Shown: piece after piece, positions 28,914-37,706 of the stretch | How the letters are laid out: each line of letters starts with the position of its first letter | How positions within the stretch are numbered: the first letter of the stretch is position 1 | NCBI GenBank assembly: GCA_024398435.1 | Contig: JAKSJD010000001.1 | Coordinates: 1 to 64,000 of the forward strand | DNA from: Bacteroidaceae bacterium | Lineage (GTDB): Bacteria; Bacteroidota; Bacteroidia; Bacteroidales; Bacteroidaceae | Direction: 5' to 3' | Length of the DNA stretch: 64,000 nt | Program-made: the position numbers and the translations under genes | The notes under the pieces: generated by a model | Database searches by the model: none | The model's input: only the letters and a program-made list of their open reading frames with translations | What the model was told of the DNA's origin: nothing

Positions 28914-29360
28914 CTACTCTACAATTCTTAGTTTCCAACCATCTCCGGTATTTACTACCTTCTGCAAATGGCTTTCACGCGTACCATTATTGTATGTAAG
29001 GGTATAAGAAACTACTGCAACGCTATCAGAATCAAACGTAACTCCTGTTGTTGCCACTTGTTTCATTCCGCCTATTTCGCTTACCTGATGCACATGCCTG
29101 CTAAGTAATGATTCGATTATTCGGGTGTGGAGAGTGTCAAGTTCCACTCCATAGTCGGCACTTGCCATATATGACTGTATGTCGCCTTGATACAATGCGG
29201 TCAAGGAATTTTCAACAAGTTGGCACTGTTCCTCACCTATCCTATCCTTATCATCACTGCAACTACATGCTGAGATGAAGAAGGAAAGCACTATACTCAC
29301 CCCTACTGCTAACCGGGAGTATATTGTATGGAAGTTATGACCCAAACGACTATGCTGCAT
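28914..29360 (-). CDS. Small lipoprotein, DUF4878-like
   Basis: 149 residues from the ATG at 29360, one base after the der stop codon; a frame extending upstream into der is ignored. The signal sequence ends in lipobox FISAC followed by SCSDDKD, an acidic start typical of surface-exposed Bacteroidota lipoproteins. The mature part has the NTF2-like pattern of DUF4878: VENSLTALYQGDIQSYM, GGMKQVATTGV, VSYTLTYNNGTRESH and the ending GDGWKLRIVE. No catalytic residues known. Tail gene of the era-der transcript. Confidence 0.75.
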   Translation of the reverse strand: MQHSRLGHNFHTIYSRLAVGVSIVLSFFISACSCSDDKDRIGEEQCQLVENSLTALYQGDIQSYMASADYGVELDTLHTRIIESLLSRHVHQVSEIGGMKQVATTGVTFDSDSVAVVSYTLTYNNGTRESHLQKVVNTGDGWKLRIVE

Positions 29361-29361
29361 A

Positions 29362-30675
29362 CTATTTCTGGCGAACATAAATATTGATTGGAGTACCACA
29401 GAAGTTCCAATGTTCACGAATTTGGTTTTCAAGGAAACGCTTGTATGGATCTTTTACATACTGCGGAAGATTTGCATAGAACACAAATGAAGGTACATAA
29501 GTTGCTGGCAACTGCATACAATACTTAATCTTGATGTACTTTCCCTTGATTGATGGAGGTGGAGTTGCCTCAATAATTGGAAGCATCACTTCATTGAGTT
29601 TGTGGGTAGAAACTCGATTCACACGACTCTTATATGTATTCTTTGCCTCTTCAAGTACCTTGAATATGCGCTGCTTTGTAACAGCTGATGCAAATATAAC
29701 CTTGAAATCGGTAAATGGAGCAAAACGACTGCGGATTGTACTTTCAAAGTATTTGATAGCTTCCTGGCTCTTGTCTTCTACCAAATCCCACTTATTTACT
29801 ACTACAACAAGTCCTTTTTGGTTTTTCTGTATTACCTGGAATATATTCAAATCCTGACCTTCGACTCCTCTCGTTGCATCTATCATAAGGATACAAACAT
29901 CGGAATTCTCTATTGCACGGATGCTTCGCATTACTGAATAGTATTCCAAATCTTCATTCACCTTATTCTTCTTGCGAATACCAGCTGTATCGACGAGATA
30001 GAAGTCGAATCCAAACTTATCATATTTCGTATAGATTGAATCACGGGTAGTTCCGGCAAGGTCTGTAACCACATTACGATCATCATCAAGGAATGCGTTG
30101 ATGATAGACGACTTACCAGCATTTGGACGACCTACAACAGCTATACGAGGAATATCTTCTTCGATAACATCCGACATTTCCTTAGTGAACTTGCTAACTA
30201 TCAAATCAAGCAAATCACCAGTTCCACTACCTGTTTGGGCACTGATGCAAATAGGATCGCCAAGACCAAGTGAATAGAACTCAGCACTGCCATAACGCAA
30301 TTCATTGCTATCCGTCTTGTTGCAACAAAGAATTGTAGGCACTTTCGCTCTGCGAAGTATTTCTGCTACTTGAGCATCGAGATCGGTAACACCCGTCATA
30401 ACGTCAACCATGAACAGGATCACATCACACTCCTCGATTGCTATCAACACCTGCTTGCGGATTTCTTCCTCGAATATATCTTCGGAATTTACAACCCAAC
30501 CTCCTGTGTCGACTACGGAGAACTGCTTGTTTCCCCACTCACACTTTCCATATTGGCGGTCGCGAGTTGTTCCGGCTTCATCACTTACAATGGCATGACG
30601 TGTTTGAGTCAAGCGATTGAAAAGTGTTGACTTGCCCACATTTGGGCGACCTACTATTGCTAATAAATTTGCCAT
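29362..30675 (-). CDS. der: Ribosome assembly GTPase Der (EngA)
   Basis: 437 residues from [17 protein letters not shown] at 30675; the frame is open further upstream but without support. Two tandem G domains: the first with [13 protein letters not shown] and NKTD (about 1-165), the second with [13 protein letters not shown] and NKWD (about 178-350), then the KH-like C-terminal domain ending NIYVRQK. Needed for late 50S assembly. It starts 54 bases after era and is followed by a lipoprotein gene. Confidence 0.96.
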   Translation of the reverse strand: MANLLAIVGRPNVGKSTLFNRLTQTRHAIVSDEAGTTRDRQYGKCEWGNKQFSVVDTGGWVVNSEDIFEEEIRKQVLIAIEECDVILFMVDVMTGVTDLDAQVAEILRRAKVPTILCCNKTDSNELRYGSAEFYSLGLGDPICISAQTGSGTGDLLDLIVSKFTKEMSDVIEEDIPRIAVVGRPNAGKSSIINAFLDDDRNVVTDLAGTTRDSIYTKYDKFGFDFYLVDTAGIRKKNKVNEDLEYYSVMRSIRAIENSDVCILMIDATRGVEGQDLNIFQVIQKNQKGLVVVVNKWDLVEDKSQEAIKYFESTIRSRFAPFTDFKVIFASAVTKQRIFKVLEEAKNTYKSRVNRVSTHKLNEVMLPIIEATPPPSIKGKYIKIKYCMQLPATYVPSFVFYANLPQYVKDPYKRFLENQIREHWNFCGTPINIYVRQK

Positions 30676-30728
30676 ATTGATTTCTTGTATTTCTCGTTGG
30701 AACTGCTTCTGCTTTGTTCTCCCTACTC

Positions 30729-31610
30729 TTACTGCGGGTTGTAACCAAAGAGATTCAACTCCTTGTCTGAATTGCGCCAATCCTTATCTACCTTAACGTA
30801 TGTTTCAAGATAGATTGTCTTGTCGAAGAACTTCTCCAAAGCCTTGCGTGATTCGGTTGCGACTTTCTTCAAAGCCTTTCCCTGGTGGCCAATGATAATA
30901 CCTTTCTGACTGTCACGCTCCACATAGATAACTGCATTAATCTTTATGAGTTTATCACTTTCCTCAAAGCGTTCAACTCCAACTTCCACGGAATAAGGGA
31001 TTTCCTTATCGTAATAGAGAAGAATCTTCTCACGAATAATCTCGCTCACGAAGAAGCGGGCTGGCTTATCTGTCAATTGGTCTTTGTCGAAATATGGAGG
31101 GCATTCTGGAATCAGTTCCTTGACGCGCTTCAAAACATTATCTACATTGAACTTACATGTGGCCGAAACTGGAATGATTTCTGCCTGTGGCAATACGGAA
31201 TGCCACTCTTCGACCAACTCAATGAGCTTTTGCTGATCGGTAAGGTCAATCTTATTGATAAGTACCAGCACTGGCACTGTCATCTTTGCCACTTTCTGCA
31301 GGAACTCATTGTTCTTATCGATTTTCTCCACAGGGTCGGTGACATAAAGCAACACATCGGCATCGTCGAGAGCACTTTCGGAAAAGGCGAGCATAGACTC
31401 CTGCAACTTGTAGTTTGGTTTCAATACACCTGGAGTGTCACTGAACACAATCTGCACGTCATCATCGTTTATGATTCCAATAATGCGATGACGTGTGGTC
31501 TGAGCCTTAAATGTTGCAATGGAGATGCGTTCCCCTACGAAGAGGTTCATCAATGTGGACTTACCTACATTTGGGTTGCCCACTATGTTTACGAAGCCTG
31601 ATTTGTGCAT
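30729..31610 (-). CDS. era: GTPase Era, 16S rRNA-binding
   Basis: 293 residues. Helps 30S maturation by binding the 3' end of 16S rRNA. G motifs: [21 protein letters not shown], and SATCKFNVD (G5). C-terminal KH domain with [19 protein letters not shown], the RNA-contact GXXG loop, at about 235-260. Length normal. Followed by der. A terminator-like hairpin separates it from rpmF upstream, so it may rely on read-through or on a weak promoter not identified here. Confidence 0.96.
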   Translation of the reverse strand: MHKSGFVNIVGNPNVGKSTLMNLFVGERISIATFKAQTTRHRIIGIINDDDVQIVFSDTPGVLKPNYKLQESMLAFSESALDDADVLLYVTDPVEKIDKNNEFLQKVAKMTVPVLVLINKIDLTDQQKLIELVEEWHSVLPQAEIIPVSATCKFNVDNVLKRVKELIPECPPYFDKDQLTDKPARFFVSEIIREKILLYYDKEIPYSVEVGVERFEESDKLIKINAVIYVERDSQKGIIIGHQGKALKKVATESRKALEKFFDKTIYLETYVKVDKDWRNSDKELNLFGYNPQ

Positions 31611-31629
31611 AGCGTTGGTTGGTTATAAA

Positions 31630-31661
31630 AAACGCACCGTATTGTTGAATGCGATGCGTTT
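31630..31661 (-). terminator. Terminator-like hairpin between rpmF and era
   Basis: Stem AAACGCA / TGCGTTT with an 18-base loop that can pair partly, followed on the minus strand by TTTATAA. Possibly partial, since era lies just 20 bases beyond. Confidence 0.55.
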
Positions 31662-31674
31662 GTTTTTGTGTGGT

Positions 31675-31860
31675 TTAGATTGCTTCTTCCTTTACGATTG
31701 CAACCTTGCCTCTGTAATATCCACATGCTGGGCATACTGTGTGATATACATAGAATTCACCGCAATTTGGACATACTGCCAATGTTGGAGCTACTGCAGC
31801 GTCGTGACTTCTTCTGAGGCGACCTCTAGTCTTTGACTGTCTTCTTTTAGGATGTGCCAT
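31675..31860 (-). CDS. rpmF: Ribosomal protein bL32
   Basis: 61 residues. Basic N-terminus (MAHPKRRQSKTRGRLRRS) and a zinc ribbon with CPNC and CPAC (VCPNCGEF-like and TVCPACGYYRG), so the four-Cys zinc-binding form is encoded. It follows the DUF177 gene by 54 bases, the standard pairing. The plsX-fabH genes that often follow rpmF are absent. Confidence 0.96.
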   Translation of the reverse strand: MAHPKRRQSKTRGRLRRSHDAAVAPTLAVCPNCGEFYVYHTVCPACGYYRGKVAIVKEEAI

Positions 31861-31914
31861 AACTTTTCTTTACTTATTTGATTTTGATTTAAACATTTTC
31901 ATTTTTGGGTCTAA

Positions 31915-32397
31915 TCATTCTGTCTCTTCGTCGTCTTCACCGCTTCGGGCGGAAAGATGCTCTTCTAACTTGGCTATCATAGCTTCATCACATTTCCCAG
32001 GTTCGTGAATCAGCTTCAAAGGCAAACTCAGAGCTATGAATTCATAGATAAACTGCGAGAGGTCGATCATTCCGTCTTTTTCGGGAACTACAACTACTTC
32101 GCCTTCGTCGGAGTATTCATCTCCAAGCTTTACAGAAATGCTGTCAGTGGTATCAATCCGCAATTCGATATCTGCCAAGCATCTGTCGCATGGTGCGAAG
32201 ACTGTTCCGACTGAATGGATTTCGAACACTACCATCGAACTGGCGCTTCCCTGAGCATGAATCGTTGTATGGATCTGACCACGCTGGATTAAGCCGTCAA
32301 TCTCTTGAAAGAACTTGTCGTCGATTTCGTATTCGGCTGTCATTCCGTTTATGTTTCGGCCGAGCAAGTCGATCTTGTATGTATTGTTCTTATCCAT
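31915..32397 (-). CDS. DUF177 (YceD-like) protein
   Basis: 160 residues, acidic. DUF177 proteins are linked to 23S rRNA maturation and always sit by rpmF. Visible features: the beta-rich first half (AEYEIDDKFFQEIDG), central CDRCLADIELRI with the conserved CxRCL, and the C-terminal acidic tail (SARSGEDDEETE). A promoter lies nine bases before the ATG, so the leader is nearly absent. Confidence 0.85.
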   Translation of the reverse strand: MDKNNTYKIDLLGRNINGMTAEYEIDDKFFQEIDGLIQRGQIHTTIHAQGSASSMVVFEIHSVGTVFAPCDRCLADIELRIDTTDSISVKLGDEYSDEGEVVVVPEKDGMIDLSQFIYEFIALSLPLKLIHEPGKCDEAMIAKLEEHLSARSGEDDEETE

Positions 32398-32405
32398 TTG
32401 GGGTG

Positions 32406-32435
32406 CAAAGTTAATACATTTTTTATTAATGACAA
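32406..32435 (-). promoter_or_regulatory. Promoter of the DUF177-rpmF unit
   Basis: -7 box TAACTTTG (32406-32413), -33 TTG (32433-32435), spacer 19. The -7 box ends eight bases before the ATG at 32397, so the transcript starts at or within a few bases of the start codon. Confidence 0.65.
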
Positions 32436-32533
32436 AATTTTTTCTTTATTAACTTGCAGTTTCTTTGTGTTTGAAGGCAAAAACTTCTTAAATGGCTGAG
32501 TGTTGGTTCAAATATGAGTCTTTGCTTTGCAAA

Positions 32534-32564
32534 AATAAGGTGCTCCACGAAGGAACACCTTATT
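32534..32564 (-). terminator. Terminator of the rplM-rpsI-rpsB-tsf operon
   Basis: Nine-pair stem AATAAGGTG / CACCTTATT with inner TCC/GGA pairing, followed on the minus strand by TTTTGC. It lies 44 bases after the tsf stop. Confidence 0.88.
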
Positions 32565-32607
32565 CGTATTTTTATGTTTCGATATTCTCGATTTGCTGGG
32601 CGAAGAA

Positions 32608-33600
32608 TTATTCAGCACGGAGAGTGAAGCGCTTGAAGTCACAGATTGTGAGATCCTTGTCGACGCTCTGGAGATACTGAGCAACGCTTACCTTGCTGTC
32701 GTCGATGTATGCCTGTTCGAGGAGACAAGACTCCTTGTAGAACTTGTTGAGCATACCCTGAGCGATGTTCTGAATCATCTGCTCTGGAAGGTTAGCTGCC
32801 TTTTCTTCTGCAACCTTAGCCTTGATTTCGCGTGCCTGCTGTGCAACTTCAGGAGTGATCCAACCCTTCTTTGTGTTAGATTCGATATGGTCTTCTGAGT
32901 CAACGTGTGCAGGGTTGATGCCAGCTTTCTTGAGTGCTGCTTCAACTGCCTTGTTGATTTGGTTCTGCTTTGCCTTTTCAACGTCTGCTGCGAGTTCAGC
33001 GTCCTTTACAGACTGTGGAACTGACTTTTCGTCGAGTGCAACTGGTGACATTGCTGCTACCTGCATTGCTACGTTCTTTGCTACGTCTGCATCGCATGGC
33101 TTGTTCATTGCTACGAGTGTGCAGAGGAAGTTCTGGTTCATGTGGTTGTAAGCGCATACATAGTCGCCTTCAACTGTCATGTAGCCGTCGAGTTCCATCT
33201 TTTCACCTGTAACGCCTGAACGTTCTGTAACTGCGTCTGTTACCAACTTACCGTCGATTGTGAGGGCCTTTACTTCGTCGAGTGTCTTGCACTTGTTTGC
33301 AACAGCTGCGTCGATGATCTTTGTAGCGAGTGCTACGAAGTCGGCGTTCTTTGCTACGAAGTCGGTTTCACACTTGAGGGCGATCATTGCTGCGAAGTTG
33401 CCGTCGACTCTTGCGAGTACGCAACCTTCAGCTGCTTCACGGTCGGAACGCTTTGCTGCTACGAGCTGACCCTTCTTGCGGAGGATTTCCATAGCTGCTT
33501 CCATATCGCCGTTGGCTTCTGTGAGGGCCTTCTTGCAATCCATGAGACCTGCTTGTGTCTTCTGGCGGAGTGCATTGATTTCTGCTAATGTGATTGCCAT
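32608..33600 (-). CDS. tsf: Translation elongation factor EF-Ts
   Basis: 330 residues. Nucleotide exchange factor for EF-Tu. N-terminal UBA-like domain with LRQKTQAGLMDCKKALTEANGDMEAAMEILRKKG, then the conserved TDFVAKN contact motif (about residue 80) and the two core subdomains. Longer than E. coli EF-Ts (283 residues), as normal in this phylum. Codon choice looks strongly biased, as expected for high expression. It follows rpsB by 36 bases. Confidence 0.96.
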   Translation of the reverse strand: MAITLAEINALRQKTQAGLMDCKKALTEANGDMEAAMEILRKKGQLVAAKRSDREAAEGCVLARVDGNFAAMIALKCETDFVAKNADFVALATKIIDAAVANKCKTLDEVKALTIDGKLVTDAVTERSGVTGEKMELDGYMTVEGDYVCAYNHMNQNFLCTLVAMNKPCDADVAKNVAMQVAAMSPVALDEKSVPQSVKDAELAADVEKAKQNQINKAVEAALKKAGINPAHVDSEDHIESNTKKGWITPEVAQQAREIKAKVAEEKAANLPEQMIQNIAQGMLNKFYKESCLLEQAYIDDSKVSVAQYLQSVDKDLTICDFKRFTLRAE

Positions 33601-33636
33601 AATTATGTTTGTTTCTTTTTGTCTGTAATTAATGGA

Positions 33637-34497
33637 TTATTCTTCTGCTGCTGGTGCTTCTTCTGCTGCTGGAGCCTCTTCTACTGGAGCTTCTTCTGCA
33701 GTTTCTTCTTCAGCCTTGCGAGTCTTGCGTGGACGGCGTGGGCGTTCTGCCTTTGGTGCAGCTTCTTCCTCTGCCTGTTCACCTGCTGCTTCCATGTCGA
33801 TCTTCTCTACCTTGCGTTCTTCGAGTCCTTCTGCGATTGCCTTGCAGCATGCGTCGAGGATTACTTCAACTGACTTTGAAGCGTCGTCGTTTGCTGGGAT
33901 TACGAAGTCAACGTTGTCTGGGTTTGAGTTTGTATCTACGATTGCGAATACAGGAATACCGAGGCGGTTTGCTTCGTGGACTGCAATGTTTTCTTTCATT
34001 ACGTCTACTACGAAGAGTGCTGATGGAAGGCGAGTAAGGTCGGCGATTGACCCGAGGTTCTTCTCGAGCTTTTCTCTCTTGCGGCGAATCTGGAGGTTCT
34101 CACGCTTTGAGAGCTTGTCGTATGTTCCGTCTGCAAAGAGCTTGTCGATGTTTGCCATCTTCTTGACTGCCTTGCGGATTGTTGGGAAGTTTGTGAGCAT
34201 ACCACCTGGCCAGCGTTCGATTACGTATGGCATTCCGACTGACTGTGCCTTTTCTGCTACGATGTCCTTAGCTTGCTTCTTTGTTGCTACGAAGAGTACG
34301 CGCTTGCCTGACTTTGCGATCTGCTTGAGTGCGTCTGCAGCTACGTCGATGTGTGCTACGGTTTGGTTGAGGTCGATGATGTGAATACCATTGCGCTCCA
34401 TGAAGATATAAGGAGCCATTGCTGGATTCCACTTTCTCTTGAGGTGGCCGAAGTGGCAACCTGCTTCGAGTAATTGTTCAAAATTAGTTCTTGACAT
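33637..34497 (-). CDS. rpsB: Ribosomal protein uS2
   Basis: 286 residues. The core (1-235) has GCHFGHLKRKWNPAMAPYIF, the central coiled-coil hairpin KLSKRENLQIRRKREKLEKNLG, and GIPVFAIVDTNSNPDNVDFVIPANDDA. The last 50 residues are an extension rich in Ala and Glu with a basic patch (RPRRPRKTRK), seen in Bacteroidota S2 proteins. The 145-base gap to rpsI holds a small inverted repeat (GTTG/CAAC near 34587) but no convincing leader fold. Confidence 0.96.
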   Translation of the reverse strand: MSRTNFEQLLEAGCHFGHLKRKWNPAMAPYIFMERNGIHIIDLNQTVAHIDVAADALKQIAKSGKRVLFVATKKQAKDIVAEKAQSVGMPYVIERWPGGMLTNFPTIRKAVKKMANIDKLFADGTYDKLSKRENLQIRRKREKLEKNLGSIADLTRLPSALFVVDVMKENIAVHEANRLGIPVFAIVDTNSNPDNVDFVIPANDDASKSVEVILDACCKAIAEGLEERKVEKIDMEAAGEQAEEEAAPKAERPRRPRKTRKAEEETAEEAPVEEAPAAEEAPAAEE

Positions 34498-34642
34498 AAT
34501 TTGATTTTTGTTTTGTTTGTTTACGTTCTTTTTAGTTTTGTTTTAAAACCAACCGCTGAGTAGTTCACCTGCTTTTCGTTTGAGAAGTTGGGAAATCTCA
34601 ACCAGTTTAGATGCTAAACGATAAATCCGTGGATTCCGAATA

Positions 34643-35029
34643 TTAACGCTTACTGAACTGGAATCTGCGGCGTGCCTTTGGCTGACCTGGCTTCTTGCGC
34701 TCAACGATACGAGGGTCGCGAGTGATGAATCCTTCAGCGCGAAGTGCTTTCTTGTCGTCTGCATTGATTTTCACTAATGCGCGGGCAATAGCGAGACGGA
34801 GAGCTTGTGACTGTCCTGTGAAACCGCCACCATAGAGGTTTACTTTCACGTCGTACTTGTCGGCAACATTGAGGAGGTTCAATGGTTGCTTAACGACGAA
34901 CTGTACGAGTTCTGATGGGAAATAGTCCTTAAGATCTCTCTTGTTGATAGTGATCTTACCTGTACCTTCTGTAAGATATACGCGTGCTACTGCAGCCTTA
35001 CGACGACCTATTGCGTTAATCATTTCCAT
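34643..35029 (-). CDS. rpsI: Ribosomal protein uS9
   Basis: 128 residues. MEMINAIGRRKAAVARVYL at the start, GGGFTGQSQALRLAIARAL in the middle, and the C-terminal RKKPGQPKARRRFQFSKR whose final Lys-Arg reaches the P site. Follows rplM by 13 bases, the standard L13-S9 pair. Confidence 0.97.
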   Translation of the reverse strand: MEMINAIGRRKAAVARVYLTEGTGKITINKRDLKDYFPSELVQFVVKQPLNLLNVADKYDVKVNLYGGGFTGQSQALRLAIARALVKINADDKKALRAEGFITRDPRIVERKKPGQPKARRRFQFSKR

Positions 35030-35042
35030 ATATCTTCTTTAT

Positions 35043-35504
35043 TTATTTCAGTGAGTTAATATCGATTTCTTTTGGTTGCTGAGCCTGCTGCTTGTGCTCT
35101 GCACCTTCGTAGATGTAGAGGTTGTCGAGCAACTGAGTTCCGAGATGGCCCTTTGTGAGCATACCCTTTACTGCATGGCGAAGGATTCTTTCATATCCGT
35201 GAGGACGCTTTGCCATTTCAGCTGGGCTTGCCTTGTGCTGGCCGCCTGGATAACCTGAATAAGTGAGATACTGCTTGGCAGTCCACTTCTGACCTGAGAA
35301 CTTTACCTTGCTTGCGTTGATGATAATTACGTTGTCGCCGCAATCCATGTTTGGAGTGAAGCATGGCTTGTACTTACCGCGCAAGATCTTTGCTACTTTT
35401 GAGCTTAAACGACCTACTGTCTGGTCGGTTGCATCTACAACGACCCACTGCTTGTTAGCTTCTTCTGTTGTTACGAAGCGGGTCTTGGCACTTAATGTAT
35501 TCAT
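35043..35504 (-). CDS. rplM: Ribosomal protein uL13
   Basis: 153 residues from MNTLSAKTRFVTTEEANKQW; the frame is open upstream but that part lies in the leader. Conserved WVVVDATDQTVGRLSSKVA, KYKPCFTPNMDCGDNVIIINA and AEMAKRPHGYERILRHAVKGMLTKG. First gene of the rplM-rpsI-rpsB-tsf operon. The C-terminal end (EHKQQAQQPKEIDI) is longer than in E. coli (142 residues). Confidence 0.97.
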   Translation of the reverse strand: MNTLSAKTRFVTTEEANKQWVVVDATDQTVGRLSSKVAKILRGKYKPCFTPNMDCGDNVIIINASKVKFSGQKWTAKQYLTYSGYPGGQHKASPAEMAKRPHGYERILRHAVKGMLTKGHLGTQLLDNLYIYEGAEHKQQAQQPKEIDINSLK

Positions 35505-35690
35505 TTTTCTTTGTTTAGTTATAACCATAATAATACACTCCCTATCTGTCGCTCCCTGCTCTCTGGAGAGCTGGAGTTTCAGCGGAGATGTTGTTTGTTT
35601 CGAGCGATTCACAGACCACATTGCCGGCCAAAGCTAATGCTATCTACACGCTGCTAAGGAGGTTCATCTTATGCCTCCTTGATAATAATC
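35505..35690 (-). promoter_or_regulatory. Structured leader of the rplM operon
   Basis: A leader of about 185 nt is expected from the promoter at 35697. Near its 5' end AAGGAGG (35674-35680) can pair with CCTCCTT (35656-35662). The same AAGGAGG stands six bases before an ATG (35665-35667) that opens a seven-codon frame MNLLSSV ending at 35644. Further down, GCTCTC-CA-GAGAGC with flanking CTCC/GGAG forms a second hairpin (about 35558-35582). This could be an autoregulatory L13 site; that is inference. Confidence 0.5.
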
Positions 35691-35696
35691 GGCTTG

Positions 35697-35726
35697 CAAA
35701 GGTACTACTTTTTTTTTATGTGCCAA
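35697..35726 (-). promoter_or_regulatory. Promoter of rplM-rpsI-rpsB-tsf
   Basis: -7 box TACCTTTG (35697-35704), -33 TTG (35724-35726), spacer 19. Confidence 0.68.
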
Positions 35727-35840
35727 ACATTTTTTCATCTTTTTTCGTCTTCGAATCAATATTATTTGACTTTACCGGCTGAAAATCCCACTTCGGAATA
35801 CAATGTTGCTTTCAATTTGTCATTTGTGGCCGAAGAAAAA

Positions 35841-36038
35841 AACAACGCGTTTCGCGACTCAAAACAACGCGTTTCGAAGGGTAAAACTTCGCGTTCCTCT
35901 GCCTCAAACTTCGCGCTTCGTAACCATCGAAAAAAGTATTGCAAGAAATGAGGTCATTTCTTGCTAAACTCAGGGTCATTTCTTGCTAAACTCGGCCCTA
36001 TTTCTTGCTAAACTTTTTCAGGCACATTGCTAACTCTT
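35841..36038. repeat. Nine consecutive 22-bp units between divergent operons
   Basis: Units start every 22 bases from 35841 to 36017. Units one and two contain AACAACGCGTTTCG, three and four AACTTCGCG, five GCAAGAAATG, and six to eight (T)CATTTCTTGCTAAAC; unit nine keeps ACATTGCTAA. So both half-motifs of the array at 469 appear here as separate units in one unbroken frame. It lies between the rplM promoter (minus) and the yicC promoter (plus). Confidence 0.92.
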
Positions 36039-36169
36039 TTTTGCCCGTTTTCGCGCGCATATAATATATAAACAATGTGTAGCAAATCAAATATTTGCAA
36101 GTAACAGATTATTTTCGGGGAAATCCACAACTTTTAATGAGGTTTTAGCTATATGTCCCAAAAATTTAG

Positions 36170-36177
36170 TAACTTTG
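36170..36177 (+). promoter_or_regulatory. -7 box of yicC-gmk-nadD
   Basis: TAACTTTG followed by CA, about 70 bases before the yicC ATG. No TTG at the ideal -33 distance. Confidence 0.5.
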
Positions 36178-36248
36178 CAAATCAAACAAACCGAACAACC
36201 GTCGGCTTGTCTATGAAAGAAGAAAGAATTCTATAACACGACTGAAAT

Positions 36249-37124
36249 ATGATACAATCAATGACTGGCTACGGAAAAAGCGTAGCTGAATTTTGCGGAA
36301 AGAAAATCCATGTGGAAATCAAGTCGCTCAACAGTAAGGCACTTGACCTCTCCACTCGTATTGCACCTCTTTACAGAGAAAAGGAAATCGAAGTCAGAAG
36401 CTTGATTGCTGCCGAACTCGAACGCGGAAAGGTGGATTTCAGCATCTGGATTGAGAAGGACGAAAGCGGAGCCGCTGCCCCTATCAACCAAGCCATCATC
36501 AACGACTACTATCAGCAAATTCAGAATATCAGCCTGCAAACAGGCATTCCAATGCCAAACGACTGGTTCTCCATCCTCCTCCGACTTCCTGACGTAACCA
36601 CAAAGACAGAAGTGGAAGAACTGAGCGAAGAAGAATGGAATGTAGTATTGGCCACTGTCAAAGAGGCCCTCGGAAAACTCGTCGAATTCCGCAAACAGGA
36701 AGGACAAGCTCTTGCAGCCAAGTTCACACAAAAGATTGAGAATATCACAGCACTCCTCGCCAGCATCGAGCCATACGAGAAAGAACGAGTTGAGAAGATT
36801 CGCCAACGCATCGTCACTGCACTCGAGCAGATTCCAGAAGCCGAATACGACAAGAACCGTCTCGAGCAGGAAATGATTTATTACATCGAGAAACTCGATA
36901 TTTCGGAAGAAAAGCAACGCCTCACCAACCACCTCAAATACTTCATGGAAACAATGAAGGACGGAAAGGGACAAGGCAAGAAACTCGGATTCATCGCTCA
37001 GGAAATGGGAAGAGAAATCAACACCACAGGCAGCAAGTCGAATCTCGCAGAAATGCAGAACATCGTGGTAAAGATGAAAGACGAACTCGAGCAAATCAAG
37101 GAACAGGTACTAAACGTAATGTAA
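36249..37124 (+). CDS. YicC family endoribonuclease
   Basis: 291 residues. N-terminal MIQSMTGYGKSVAEFCGKKIHVEIKSLNSKALDL and C-terminal EMGREINTTGSKSNLAEMQNIVVKMKDELEQIKEQ are the two hallmark blocks; the middle is helical. YicC proteins are stress-linked ribonucleases acting on RNA in E. coli and Bacillus relatives. The gene starts an operon with gmk (three bases later), a pairing seen widely. Confidence 0.9.
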   Translation: MIQSMTGYGKSVAEFCGKKIHVEIKSLNSKALDLSTRIAPLYREKEIEVRSLIAAELERGKVDFSIWIEKDESGAAAPINQAIINDYYQQIQNISLQTGIPMPNDWFSILLRLPDVTTKTEVEELSEEEWNVVLATVKEALGKLVEFRKQEGQALAAKFTQKIENITALLASIEPYEKERVEKIRQRIVTALEQIPEAEYDKNRLEQEMIYYIEKLDISEEKQRLTNHLKYFMETMKDGKGQGKKLGFIAQEMGREINTTGSKSNLAEMQNIVVKMKDELEQIKEQVLNVM

Positions 37125-37127
37125 GCA

Positions 37128-37691
37128 ATGAAAGGCAAATTACTGATATTCGCAGCACCATCAGGTTCGGGAAAGTCAACTCTCGTACAATACCTTATGG
37201 ACAAAGGGCTCAACCTCCATTTCTCGATTTCCACAACAACACGCCAACCTCGTGGAACCGAGCAAAACGGAGTGGAATACTACTTCATCACCCCTAAAGA
37301 ATTCCGCCAACACATTGCCAACGACGACTTCGTGGAATACGAGGAAGTTTATGCCGACAGATTCTATGGGACACTGAAATCAGAGGTAGAGCGCCAACGC
37401 GAAGAGGGACAAAACATCATATTCGACGTTGACGTAAACGGAGGAAAGAACATAAAGAAACATTACGGAGAAGAAGCAAAGAGCATATTCATTATGCCGC
37501 CAAGCATCGAAGAACTCCGAAACCGTCTGGTCAAGCGAGCTACAGATGCGCCAGAAGTAATCGAACAAAGAATTGCAAGAGCCGAATACGAAATCAGCCA
37601 GGCAAAATACTTCGACCATATCGTCATCAACGACGACCTCGAAACAGCAAAGCAGGAAGTGCTTCAAATCGTTGCCGACTTCCTCAGATAA
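37128..37691 (+). CDS. gmk: Guanylate kinase
   Basis: 187 residues. Phosphorylates GMP to GDP with ATP. P-loop APSGSGKST (about 10-18), GMP-binding STTTRQPRG and GVEYYFI, then FDVDVNGGKNIK and lid region NRLVKRATDAPEVIEQRIARA. Length slightly shorter than E. coli (207). Three bases after yicC and 15 before nadD. Confidence 0.96.
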   Translation: MKGKLLIFAAPSGSGKSTLVQYLMDKGLNLHFSISTTTRQPRGTEQNGVEYYFITPKEFRQHIANDDFVEYEEVYADRFYGTLKSEVERQREEGQNIIFDVDVNGGKNIKKHYGEEAKSIFIMPPSIEELRNRLVKRATDAPEVIEQRIARAEYEISQAKYFDHIVINDDLETAKQEVLQIVADFLR

Positions 37692-37706
37692 TTCAAGACA
37701 AGCAAC

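Noticed and set aside
33632-34384. Open frame of 250 codons antisense to rpsB
   Set aside because: It is a low-complexity Ser/Ala translation caused by the Ala/Glu-rich S2 tail and biased codons on the other strand.
36258-37094. Open frame of 278 codons antisense to yicC
   Set aside because: It shadows the conserved YicC protein; no domain and no promoter in that direction.
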